From Carnegiea gigantea (Eukaryota; Streptophyta; Magnoliopsida; Caryophyllales; Cactaceae): 64,000 nucleotides of DNA. The notes under the pieces are model-generated. The model saw nothing but the letters and a program-made list of their open reading frames with translations, was not told where the DNA came from and searched no databases. Every line of letters begins with the position of its first letter. Position 1 is the stretch's first letter. The translations under genes and the position numbers were made by a program. The DNA is taken from the NCBI GenBank assembly GCA_029747015.1, contig JAKOGI010000345.1, positions 76,001 to 140,000 on the forward strand, given 5' to 3'. Below, in pieces: positions 48,120 to 58,438 of this stretch.

Positions 48120-49370
48120 ATGAGGCCTAACCTCCTTATCAACATTAAAGCTTGGATTCAACTTGGACCCTTAATCATCTATGAGGGTGGTACCCAAGTA
48201 CTTGGCTTTTCAAAGTCCTTGTTGGTTTGGGAGCTTTGAGGGGCCCCAAAGTAAGCCTAGGAAAGGTGGCATGGCACTCAGTAGCCTAAATAAGGAGCCT
48301 AGCTATTTTATCTCCAAGTCACCCTATTTTATCTTACTTCCTTGCTCTGGGCAAAACATATGGCCTGACTTCTAGCTCATTTTTGGCTAGGTAAATAGGT
48401 TCCGTTTTGGATATATTTTGTATGGATGGATAGGCCTAGATGTCTATTTTCCAACAAGCCCAAGTGCATTTTTCTAAGAATCAAGCAAGTTATGGGGTTT
48501 TAACCGAGCCATGACTAGTGTAGGGTCTGGAGCCACATGTTTTTACTCAAGGATTTATTTGGGCCATCAAATGGGAGAATTAAGGGTCTGAACTTGGTGC
48601 GTAGCTGATAGACTCTTCTAGAAGGCTCCCATAAAAATCTCTACCTTAATCTCCTCCATTTGGATAGGTGAATGACATCACCAATGGGAAAGAATGTGCA
48701 GCTAAATTCCAGCACACCAATATCCCTAGTGGTACCCCTTTAATTGTATAACTAGCTTCTATTTCATTGGATAAAATCCTTGTAGTACTATTAGCTAGTA
48801 CTAAGATTGGGGGAGGAGATATCTTTCTATTTAATTCCTCGTCTCTTATGTTACATTCAGCTTTTGATGATTATGAATAAATGAAAAGGCTAGAGGCCAT
48901 TTTTTTCTCTCAAAAATCTCTTAATTTTTATCTCTTTTAGAGTGGTGATTTAGAGTCATCCATTTATATTAATCCTTGGTGCTTAGGCTTTAAGAGATTA
49001 ATTGGTGGGTTATTTATCTTGGTGTTCTTCAAGACTTCCAAAGAGTATACTTTTGATTTGGGGATTTTCTTCCATTTGGGCGTTCTTGAGTTGTTCAAGT
49101 CATTAGGTCTTGACTTGGATGATTATGCCTTTATTTGGCCAAATGGTTTTCTTCTTCCAATCTCCGCTTCGCATTTTCTTATTAATTTTTGTGGGATTGG
49201 CAAAGCTAGATATGCAAGATCTATCAATTTTTATCTCCTGCGGATTATATTTTATCCTTTGAATTTGTGGCATTGGCATATAACTTTCAAATTTTTTACC
49301 TCTATCATGGTTATTTTAGTCTTTGGATCTATAGTATTATCTAGTTTGTAGATTATTTTTGAAAACATCC
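48120..49370 (+). repeat. Solo LTR inserted in the pararetrovirus
   Basis: The viral reading stops near 48108 and resumes near 49380. The sequence between resembles the LTR at 26393-27432 in many places, for example TTGGGCCATCAAATGG near 48555 and TCCAACAAGC near 48452. No internal element region is present, so recombination between two LTRs probably removed it. Exact ends and target duplication were not resolved. ORF 49019-49351 lies within it and is not a gene. Confidence 0.6.
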
Positions 49371-49379
49371 TTAGTGGGT

Positions 49380-50290
49380 ATCCTCATCTTCTCATATCCA
49401 TCCTAACTATTTTTATCTTAAGGGATAGGAAGTTTTTGGCAAATTCATCTTTTAGGCTTACATAATACCCAAGTCAACAATTGAATCCTACTAATCCATT
49501 ATATAAATTGATCTTAATCCCTATGATAATTTGATGATTAAATTTGGTTTGTCTGATACCATAGAGTAAAGCATAAAGATCAATCTCTTTGTCATAATAT
49601 CATAATTGAGTTATTGGCACTTGGGTGCTTCCAATATAGATATACCTATACTTTCTATCTTTATCGTGCTTAAGGATATTTTTCTAATTAATGAAATTAA
49701 CTTCTCCCACATCATACTCACAGTCTGTTATTTCTCGATCATTACTTTTTAATTAAAAGATAGATATTTTATAGATCATGTCTTTCTAAATCATGGGAAG
49801 GACCCAATCTTCTTTTACTTCTTCATTCTCATTACCTACAATCAATTCTTCTCCTTGAATATCATCAAGACCGTGATTAGTGTCTTCATAATCAATCTTC
49901 ACATTCCTCCTCTAGTATAATCTCAATAATTCGCTTATTTTTTTAGAGCTAGATCTAGCGCTTCTTTCTCGCCAAGCTCAAAATAATCGAGACAATCTAT
50001 TGTTTCTATAAGCATGACATTCTTTCCATTTTTACATTTGTTTGAATAATGCCCTACTTTTCTATATGCTCAACACTTACTATTGTTTTTCCTGGTAGGA
50101 CAATAAGCGACTTTTCTAAAAAATTTTTAGGGCTTGGTTGATTATAATATTTTCTTTTATATTTCTCTCCCCTTTCCTTGTTAAAACTCTTTTTCTTATA
50201 ACATTTTCTTTTTCTTCTCTTCTCAGGTTCCTTGCCCCATTGGTGCTGATTATCAGAACAGGTTAGAAATTGTTTCTTCATTTTCTTTTA
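49380..50290 (-). pseudogene. Pararetrovirus capsid C-terminal region with zinc knuckle
   Basis: The open piece 50054-50281 is strongly basic (Lys/Arg-rich). It is followed by a CCHC-like knuckle at about 50028-50075, reading VGHYSNKC with the preceding cysteines partly lost. After it comes an acidic stretch (about 49810-49960), then a region with DKEIDLYALLYG near 49550-49590. A basic domain plus one zinc knuckle close to the capsid C-terminus is typical of caulimovirids and serves nucleic-acid binding. Several stops are present, including one inside the knuckle. Confidence 0.6.
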
Positions 50291-50299
50291 TTTTTAAAG

Positions 50300-50707
50300 A
50301 TCAAGGCACTGATCCTTGATCCATTTTTTTTTAAATAAGAGACTCTTGTACTAAGGGTATCAATGACATCCATTTTTTCAAGCCATGCAATGTATTTTTC
50401 ATTGATTATAAAATTCATTGGATATGATAATTTTTCATAAAACATACTAAGATTGGTTTCATTGTGTCCAATTTTGTAATAATATTAACTAAATTCAGTA
50501 ATATAATTCTCTAAATATCTCATATCTCATTATTCTGTGTTATTAATCTTTGTTTGCCACTGCCTAGCCTTTTCTTCATAATTAAGCTTAGCTCTGATAA
50601 ATTTAGTTTTCATTTCCTTACATAAAATTTTGGACATTGCAGCTGGTGTTTCCATTATTCTTAATACATTTTTACCTCCCTCATCTAATAAGTCATACTA
50701 ATCAGTT
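50300..50707 (-). pseudogene. Pararetrovirus capsid core
   Basis: On the minus strand this reads through a stretch containing IRAKLNYEEKARQWQ, then YYYKIGHNETNLSMFYEKL and YPMNFIINEKYIAWLE. The pattern fits the capsid core domain of plant pararetroviruses. Three or more stops interrupt it. The upstream remainder lies at 62022 onward, because a CACTA transposon entered at 50711. Confidence 0.62.
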
Positions 50708-50710
50708 ACA

Positions 50711-51060
50711 CACTACAAGAAAAAGACTAAATAAAGACGGAATTGGCGACGGAATAGGGTTAGTCAACAACGGAATTTTCACATCGACGACGAAATAGGG
50801 CTGTCGGATTTTTGCTCGTCGTGAATACCTGGCGATGAAATTTTAAAATTCCGTCGTCAGTGGTGACGGATTGAGCAACAGAAATTGCGACATACTTTTT
50901 TTTGGTGGGGAAAATTGGCAGGGCAGGGATGGCGATGGACTGAAAAATCCATCGCCATCAACGACGGAAATTCCGTCGCCGATGGCAACGGAAAACTCAT
51001 TCCGTCGCCGCCTTGTCCCAAAAAAATTTTTTTGGTTATTCCGTCACCATTTCGTCGCTA
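50711..51060. repeat. CACTA left terminal and subterminal repeats
   Basis: Terminal CACTACAAG, followed by many direct and inverted copies of GGCGACGGAA-like words (for example near 50746, 50852, 50964, 51000 and 51040). In En/Spm such motifs bind the TNPA protein. Confidence 0.85.
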
Positions 51061-51549
51061 GATTTCTCATTTCTTTAAAATAATAACGATTGTTTTTAAT
51101 CGTATCCCTTAGTACATATATTTCAATCCCTGCAAGAAATTTACAAGATCTTTGTACTCAATCAACATCCAATGGCTTCTTATATGATTTCATTCAAAGC
51201 GTTCTCAATAATTTCAAGCCATACAAAAGTGGAATATCACATCCAATGCAACACTTCCAACCAAGGGTTTTCAATTCACAAACCACGAGTTCCAAACAAA
51301 GTCTGTATATATCACAAACCACAAATCCAAACAAACCAGAAGTACTTGCCAGTAATTGAGAATGAAGTTATATGTTTGGAAGAGGGAGAAGCAAGTGCCA
51401 AATGGGAGGAAATTAAATAAGCATCAAGGAGGGGAGTGAAATAAGCACAAAGATGAGGGGAAGCAAGCAGCAAGAGATGTACTTCGTAAAGAACCAAGCA
51501 AAGGAACCACCAGCTAAAGGAAACTGCAACCAACTCAATCACCAAGGTG

Positions 51550-53578
51550 AAGATCATCCTCTTCCTTTTCCTCTTCCTCTTCCTCTTCCTCACCCTCTTC
51601 CTCATTATGTTGTGAGCGATGAGTAAATGGTGGCTGAGATCCCGAGCCAGACGCGTGTTGCATTTGAAAGAAACCTTGGAGGCACTGATCGATACTCATC
51701 ATTTATTGGCTCAGTTGTTGGTTGCTTTGGGTGAGCAATTTGTTGGATTCCTCCAGTTGCTTACATTTCTCCATAAGCAACCGGTAGCTTTCAGCTTGTG
51801 AAGTTAGCTCACCCCCCAAGTTGGTCACTATAGCCCTTAAGTCATTGAGCTTTTGTTGCGATGGTGTAAAACCGATACCTACTGACAGGCATTTCAGTGA
51901 AGTACGCATTAGTATTGCAATTAAGTAAATTCAATGTATAACCATATTTATTGAGACTTTAATATGAAAACTGTACTTGATCGTTGAGTGGGACTGAAGT
52001 AACCAGATTCCTTAATGTTAACAGCCTCGTCACTGATGTCATAAATACGACCCTTCTTGTTCTTGAATGTCTTCACCCACAACTCGTTTGGGTTTAGAAA
52101 TGGCTGCTTTAGATCTTGAGAAGTGTCATCCCCGATCCCTTGGGAGTTGATAACATTTTAAAAATCACGTTCAAAGGATTCCTACAGTACCGCAACATGT
52201 ACACGAAATAATGTATACTACAATAACTGAAAATAAAGTATACAAGTTCATGTTGAACTACCGATGAAGATTGAGAATAGCTAATTGCTTACATATATTT
52301 GTTGTGATTTCTTATCAACCCAAGGGGCATCTTCTTTGCCATGGAGTTTGTGAGTGTGACTGAATAATTCAACAATAGTGGGCTCTATCCCAAGTTGTTC
52401 CTCTATGTACGTGACAGAAAGAATGATGTCCAGCACAACACAAAATATAGTATTAAACTTAAAGAAATACATAGCAAACATTAATTCATTTACTAGATGC
52501 CAACTATGCTCATGCATAAGGATCGAGCCACAGGTGTGGAGAGATGGGCCACCACTTTCTGGAGTTCTCAGCCGGTTCTTCTGGGTAGTTTCACTCAATT
52601 TCTTGTAATGTTCATTCGCCCAGTACTGTTGGAGTCCTTCCCATTAAGCATTATCGAGCCAAACAAGGTTCTTGTTATGCTTTCTTGCTTTGCCAAAGAA
52701 GTCTCTCAAGCGTGCATTGCCTCGGTTTTCAAAATTTCTTCTTATACGGTCCTCATGGACCAGATCCCAAGTAAACCACTTCTACAATTATGAAAACAAA
52801 AAACACATCAAATAATACAATAGTAATTTGTCACATTCACAGAAACTGTTAATACGTAGTCACTGTATTTACCTTGAACTCTCCAAATCACAAATCTCGT
52901 ACTGGTTTAGGCACTTTACTCCAACTAGGCCAAGCTCTGTCAAATTTGCTTTGAAATATGAGTGAAATCCTACTAACAGCACCATCATTAGGGAGAAACC
53001 TAATTCAGTATAACACATCAAATTGATTACTTATTTTGCAAAATTCATGTTGTACTCCATAAGAGATAACAAATGAAGACTTACCCATTACCATCTGGCT
53101 CAATCCAAGTCTTAGCTCGAGTGCTCCCATGACTAGATTGTGCTTCACTTTCACCACTTGCAATGTTGTCTTGGGGCTGATTTGTGTTAGGGTGAGCGGG
53201 TTGGGGAGTAGGCTACACAGTGTGAACAAGATGGGGGTTTGAAGGAATGTTATAGGCAAATTGGCCGTACATGATGCTTTGGTTGGGAATGTATGAGGTC
53301 TGATGATGGAAAGCCCCAAATGGGGAAGACATTGGTCCTGAAATACCTGGTATATAAGTAGCCATTATGGCTCTTGGCTGAACTGGTATATAAGGAACCT
53401 GGGGGGAAGACGGATCAATGTCCATTGCGGTCGGATCTACGGCAGAGCTCCTACGCCCTCGTCTTCTACCTCGAGGGGAGGACATACCTCGATGAGAACT
53501 GAAATTCATACCTGAAATAGGTGACAACAAAGCCAAATGCAAATATATAATGATTACACAAATAAACCGTTTATTCAT
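51550..53578 (-). pseudogene. CACTA second gene, Transposase_24-like (Ptta/En/Spm)
   Basis: Minus strand. The N-terminal part (53213-53578) is basic and then proline/tyrosine-rich: MSSPRGRRRGRRSS, later PYIPVQPRAIM. The conserved domain follows in pieces: NRLRTPESGGPSLHTCGS at about 52515-52575, and ELFSHTHKLHGKEDAPWVD at about 52308-52365. Between them is a likely intron of about 150 bp ending in CATAG. The C-terminal part is a coiled coil (LMEKCKQLEESNKLLTQSNQQ, about 51703-51770), ending in a Glu-rich tail near 51555-51600. The order matches plant Transposase_24 (PF03004). A TAG in LVWLDNA-W and the lack of confirmed splice sites leave function doubtful. Confidence 0.75.
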
Positions 53579-55264
53579 ACATCATAATAGGTACGTAGGT
53601 AACACATATTTTGCAAAGCTCATTCATATAATATAAGTAAATTCACAACCAATTGTTTGACATGTAAAGTACTCAAATACATAAGAATTCATAAGCACTC
53701 AATCATCTGCATCTTCATCATCATCAATGTCATCGTCATCGTCGTCATCATCACACAAATGCAAATTTTCTGGTGCTTCATCTGCTTCATTACCGTCATC
53801 CCACTCCCCCTCTTCATCACCCTCATCATTCTCTACTTCATCTATCTCATCATTACCCTGAATGAATGAAAATCCTATTTCATCATTAACCTCTTCCGGT
53901 GGTGCACTTTCATCCACTAATGATGCAGGGATGACGTCATTCACAGGTTCGACGATAGTCGTTATGTCCATTTCTTGGTACATAGTTGGTAGATTGTACT
54001 GTTGATCCACTCTTGCCCTTGGTTTGGTTGGTATGACAATAAGTCAATTGGCCCTATCCCTTGAATGATCTGTATGTGGCATAAAGTATACTTGTGATAT
54101 GGTGTTTAGGAAGATAAATGGGTCGTACTTTTGGTACCTCCTTGTACAGTAGACCTCAATAAGGTTGCTTAGTTTATGAGATCGTGTCCCACGATTCAAT
54201 GTGCGATGGAACCACTCACAACTAAAGAGTACACATTGTTTAAGTGGTTCGCCTATGTACTCAATTTGGACAATATACTTCAGTACACCATAATAATCAT
54301 TCTCAATATCGCCTTCCCCAGTGCCATAAACACCAACACCACAACTATATGTTCTCTTCCCGACGCTTCGAGTTTCTATGTGGAATTTGAATCCATTTAC
54401 TCTATATGCTGTCCACATCGACACATACTGATTTGGCTTCACAGCTAATTGGCTCAAGTAGTAATGTTTTTCGGTCTCAAATAGTTAAATATAATGCACC
54501 TAATATGACATAACATGTGGTTTTAATTAATACAATGCACCTAATTAACTGTTATGTTAAAATTATGAATAAATGAGTTATAATACTTACATTCTGACTA
54601 AACCAATCTACCAAATGAGTTTCGATGATGGTGTCGACATCTGTGTCGCTGACATTGGGACGTACAGTTCTGACTTGTTCCGTAAAAATTCTATCGCATT
54701 TTATGAAACCTATCAATATGCTTGCGCTCTGAATGATAAACTCAATTGGAAGTGAAAATACCACTCACCCTATATAAGGTTTAACTTCATCACAATTTAA
54801 CAGCACGTGAAGATGGGCAACAACATATTCGGCATCTGTAAGATACCTTGATCTTTCCCTACCAATAGTGGTCCCCTGCAGTGCAAACACGGACAGAGTT
54901 GAAAAATGGTTAATATGTTCATCGTCATCCTCATTTCTCCTGCACCTAGTGCGCATGGAGGGTACATTAGAGCTGAAGTAATAGGAGGCGAAGAATGTGC
55001 TCTCTGCCTCTAGGTATGCTTCTCTGATTGAACCTTCAGGAAACGCTTGTTGCTTTATCTTTTTCTTCAATCGGCCAAAGAAGCTACCAAATTCACAATT
55101 GCATTCACTTCTAAGTGATTCCATATATAAGAATTGAGATAAGGTTTCATCGATTATAGTATAATTTACCTTTCAAATGGATACATCTATCGGTATTGTA
55201 CTGGATCATCTAGTTGAGTCTCTTATACCAAATGCACTGTGTCACGGGCCGCGTTTCCGAAGAG

Positions 55265-55422
55265 TTCTAGAATATTCCGGAGTCTTCCAGAGTAGTCTGG
55301 AATCTTCTGGAATGCGCTAGAATATTCTAGAGTCTTCTAGAACCTTCTAGAGTCTTCTAGACTCTTCCAGACCCTTCGAGAGAACTCTAGAAACTTCTAG
55401 ATTGTTCTAGAAGCTTCTAGAA
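55265..55422 (+). promoter_or_regulatory. Decameric heat-shock-element-like array
   Basis: TTC occurs in strict 10-bp register at 55265, 275, 285, 305, 325, 335, 345, 355, 365, 375, 395, 405 and 415. At each register a triplet starting GA follows five bases later, GAA in about half the cases. The 55405-55422 block TTCTAGAAGCTTCTAGAA is a perfect four-unit heat-shock element. It lies about 190 bp upstream of the TATA box. Confidence 0.75.
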
Positions 55423-55612
55423 TATCTAGGACCTTGTGGAGGGTCCTAGAACCTTCTAGGCTATACTAGAATATTCTAGACTACACTCTAGAATGTTCCA
55501 CACTATTCTACATATGTGTAGTGTCTAGGATATTTGTATAGAATATTCTGGAAGTATAATATTAGCCGTTGGATTAAGTAGATCTCCACCATCCATTGAG
55601 GAGATGGATGTG

Positions 55613-55620
55613 TATATAAA
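55613..55620 (+). promoter_or_regulatory. TATA box of the LTR promoter
   Basis: TATATAAA, conserved at 58188-58195 in the other LTR. Transcription would be expected to start some 25-35 bp downstream. Confidence 0.7.
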
Positions 55621-55864
55621 CCCCAAAGAGGGCTCATTTGTAACCAAGCCATAAAAGCCATTGAAAGTATTCAAGTGCAATATAAGAGCATTCTCTCAAA
55701 CTCTCTCTCCACTAAGTTCCCTTAAAAGGGTGAGTGAGCTTACTTAGCTTCTTGAAGTCTAAGTCAAGCTTCCTTAAGGCTTACTAGCAAGCAAGGTAAG
55801 AATCCCAAGCAAAGTTTGCTAGGCCGCACAGGTCTAAGTTGAGTGAATTATCAACCCGTGACAG

Positions 55865-55878
55865 TTGGTATCAGAGCC
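55865..55878 (+). promoter_or_regulatory. Primer-binding site (tRNA-Met type)
   Basis: TTGGTATCAGAGCC starts two bases after the end of the 5' LTR; perfect plant initiator-tRNA-Met type. Confidence 0.9.
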
Positions 55879-55894
55879 TCGGTTTGGGAGATCC

Positions 55895-57895
55895 ATGGCT
55901 TCAAGTGTCACTGATGCCGGCAATCCTCAACAAGGAGGAAAAAAGGGCAAGGATAAAAACAAGGACTTGTCGATCCTTGTAGATGACAAGCTTGCGGAGA
56001 TTAACCACTCCATGTCGGACCTCACGGGTAGGGTGGATGACATGGAGAAGCGCATCGAGGAGCTCGAGTCCACGGGGGGCTTGGAGGAGTTCCGTGCAGA
56101 GGTGCAAGAGGCGGTAAAATCCTTAGCAAGCAATGTCAATGAGGAGGTCCGAGCTCTTCGGGATGGAGAGCTCCAATCTTGCAAAGCTGAGGTGGTGGCT
56201 TGCAAATCCGAGATTGAGGCGTACAAGGCAAGGGTTGAGGCCTTGGAAACCCAACTCAAAGTATGCATGGCCGCGGTGGCCAATGCAGGCAATGGTGGAT
56301 CAGGTCAAGTGTCCACCACACCAAAGGTGAATACGCTCCAAACCCCAACCTACAACGGGGCCAAGAACGCGAGGGAGATTGACAACTTCTTTTGGAAGTT
56401 CGAGGCCTACTTTGGAGCGGTAGGCATCATCGATGAAGCACAAAAGGTAAACCTGGCTTCCTTCTCTCTTAAAGATATTGCCCTTGTTTGATGGCGTCAA
56501 AGGTGCGACGATGTCAATCGAGGATCCATTCCCATCACCACTTGGGAGGGATTCAAGAGGGAACTCAAAGGGCAATTCTATCCAAAGGACGCGGTGAGGG
56601 AAGCCAGGGCCAAGTTGAGGCGCCTCCAACACAAGGAGGGCCACCTTCGTGAGTATGTAAGGGAATTCCAGGAGCTTCTCTTGGAGATCCCAAACATGGG
56701 AGAGGAAGACGCCTTATTCGCCTTCCTAGACGGCCTGAGTGGTTGGGCCAAGACCGAGTTAGAGAGACGTGGTGTGCAAGACCTCGCCTCTGCGGTTGCT
56801 GCTGCCGAATCACTCAACGAGTACAAGAAGGACTTCTCCAAGGGGCGAGGCAAGAAGAACCATGATGATAGCGACAGTGACGAAGACCGGGACAAGTCTC
56901 TCAGAAGGGACAAGCCAACAACCTTAAAAGACAAGGGACGAGACAAGAAGGATGAGACGCCGAGGAAATACTCATGCTTCTTGTGCAATGGGCCTCATCG
57001 GGTTTTCGAGTGCCCAAAGCGTGGGAAACTAGCTGCGCTTGTGATGAAGGAGGAGAGGTGTGAAGAGGAAACAAGTATTGCCTCAATATCGCTCCTAAGT
57101 GCCATCCAACCCAAGGTGGGGAAGCAAGACGGTAGTCGCATGTATGTAGACACCAAAGTTGGAGGTAAGGAGCTCCAAGCAATGGTGGATACGGGAGCGG
57201 ATAAGGTGTACATGGTGAAAGAACTCGCCGATGAGATTAGCCTACCTTACAAAAAGGAGAAGGGCTATGTGAAGGGAGTCAATGCCGAGAGCCTTCCAAT
57301 CTATGGAGTAGCTCGAAGTACAAACATCCAAATCGGACTATGGACAGGTAAGGTTGACATAACCGTCGCTCCCCTTGATGATCGGAAGTTCTATCTTGGA
57401 ATGGACTTCCTCAATAAGGTGGAAGCCGTCATAATTCCTCATGCTAGCACCTTGTTCATAACGAGTAATGGGCAAGCACATGCAATACCCATGAGACGGG
57501 AAGCCAAAAAGGAAAAGGTGCTAACCGCCCTTCACTTCACGGAAAGTAAGGAGGTAGGCCACCTATCCGCCCTCAAAAATGATGAGGGACCCCCAAGTGT
57601 CATACCCAAAACATCACTTGAGAAGCTGACACAGAGAAGAAAACGTGCCCGAACAAGGATAGGGTGCAAGCTAGCGAAGGATCGATGTGCTAAGCAGTTG
57701 GCCACGACGCATCAAACCCACCAAGTGGAAAACAAGCAAGACGAGGCAAATCAGTGGCCAAGCATACGAAGACCCAAAAGCAACGAGGACGTTGCCCGAT
57801 TGGGTGGGGGAGGATGTCACGGGCCGCGTTTCCGAAGAGTTCTAAAATATTCCGGAGTCTTCCAGAGTAGTCTGGAATCTTCTGGAATGCGCTAG
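55895..57895 (+). pseudogene. Gag-protease gene of the young LTR element, one nonsense codon
   Basis: Starts at the ATG at 55895 (MASSVTDAGNPQQGGKKGKD), the first after the primer site. One frame runs 2.0 kb into the 3' LTR with a single interruption, a TGA at 56489-56491 where a tryptophan codon is expected. Parts in order: a Lys-rich start; a long coiled coil (about residues 30-115); a gag core (YNGAKNAREIDNFFWKFEAYF, then GFKRELKGQFYP and LREYVREFQELLLEI); a Lys/Asp-rich linker; a CX2CX3HX4C knuckle (CFLCNGPHRVFEC); an aspartic protease with intact MVDTGAD and FYLGMDFL; and a basic tail. There is no reverse transcriptase. GC content is clearly higher than in surrounding DNA. If the TGA is read through or absent in sister copies, the product would be a full gag-protease. 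Confidence 0.9.
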
Positions 57896-58438
57896 AATAT
57901 TCTAGAGTCTTCTAGAACCTTCTGGAGTCTTCTAGACTCTTCCAGAACCTTCGAGAGAACTCTAGAAACTTCTAGATTGTTCTAGAAGCTTCTAGAATAT
58001 CTAGGACCTTGTGGAGGGTCCTAGAACCTTCTAGGCTATACTAGAATATTCTAGACTACACTCTAGAATGTTCCACACTATTCTACATATGTGTAGTGTC
58101 TAGGATATTTGTATAGAATATTCTAGAAGTATAATATTAGCCGTTGGATTAAGTAGATCTCCACCATCCATTGAGGAGGTGGATGTGTATATAAACCCCA
58201 AAAAGGGCTCATTTGTAACCAAGTCATAAAAGCCATTGAAAGTATTCAAGTGCAATATAAGAGCATTCTCTCAAACTCTCTCTCCACTAAGTTCCCTTAA
58301 AAGGGTGAGTGAGCTTACTTAGCTTCTTAAAGTCTAAGTCAAGCTTCCTTAAGGCTTACTAGCAAGCAAGGCAAGAATCCCAAGCAAAGTTTGCTAGGCT
58401 GCACGGGTCTAAGTTGAGTGAATTATCAACCCGTGACA
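57815..58438 (+). repeat. 3' LTR of the gag-protease element
   Basis: Same length as the 5' LTR. The decameric array is at 57840-57997 and TATATAAA at 58188-58195. One difference creates an additional perfect GAA (near 57945-57947); another removes one near 57845. Confidence 0.93.

Larger units (their letters stand above)
44887..50710 (-). mobile_element. Endogenous pararetrovirus (Caulimoviridae), main part
   Basis: On the minus strand, in the order expected for a caulimovirid: a capsid-protein region with a zinc knuckle (about 50710-49990), a protease-like segment (47910-47250), reverse transcriptase (47231-46560), RNase H (around 46270), and further ORFs to 44887. There are no LTRs or other retrotransposon ends. 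Frequent stops and shifts mark an old, inactive integration. It is split by a solo LTR (about 48120-49370) and by the CACTA element at 50711-62018, beyond which it continues at 62022. Genus is not determined. Confidence 0.82.
55240..55863 (+). repeat. 5' LTR of the gag-protease element
   Basis: Contains a decameric TTCnnGAAnn array (55265-55422), a second, less regular cluster (about 55449-55500), a TATA box (55613-55620) and a CT-rich leader. The terminal inverted repeats TGTCACGGG/CCCGTGACA are perfect. Confidence 0.93.
55240..58438 (+). mobile_element. Young gag-protease LTR element (TR-GAG type), nested in the CACTA transposase gene
   Basis: Identical-length LTRs (55240-55863 and 57815-58438, 624 bp each) start TGTCACGGG and end CCCGTGACA. 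My reading finds 11 substitutions and no indels between them. A tRNA-Met-type primer site (TTGGTATCAGAGCC, 55865) and a polypurine tract (GGTGGGGGAGGA, before 57815) are present. The only coding content is gag plus protease. Structurally it fits terminal-repeat retrotransposons with a GAG domain. The flanks ACT-G and ACTAG, judged against the interrupted reading frame, look like a 5-bp duplication with one base lost. It lies on the opposite strand to the transposase gene. Confidence 0.93.

Noticed and set aside
49019..49351. 110-codon hydrophobic plus-strand ORF
   Set aside because: Lies in the solo LTR; no domain, T-rich composition.
51312..51605. Arg/Lys-rich minus-strand ORF, considered as a nuclear protein
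   Set aside because: Alternative frame of the Glu-rich C-terminal tail of the Transposase_24-like gene.
53657..53869. Hydrophobic plus-strand ORF resembling a membrane protein
   Set aside because: Antisense of the acidic Asp/Glu tail of the TNP2-like gene; GAT/GAA codons read backwards give Ile, Val and Phe.
55927..57213. Several minus-strand ORFs of 68-136 codons
   Set aside because: Antisense shadows of the gag-protease gene, which has clear domains and higher GC.
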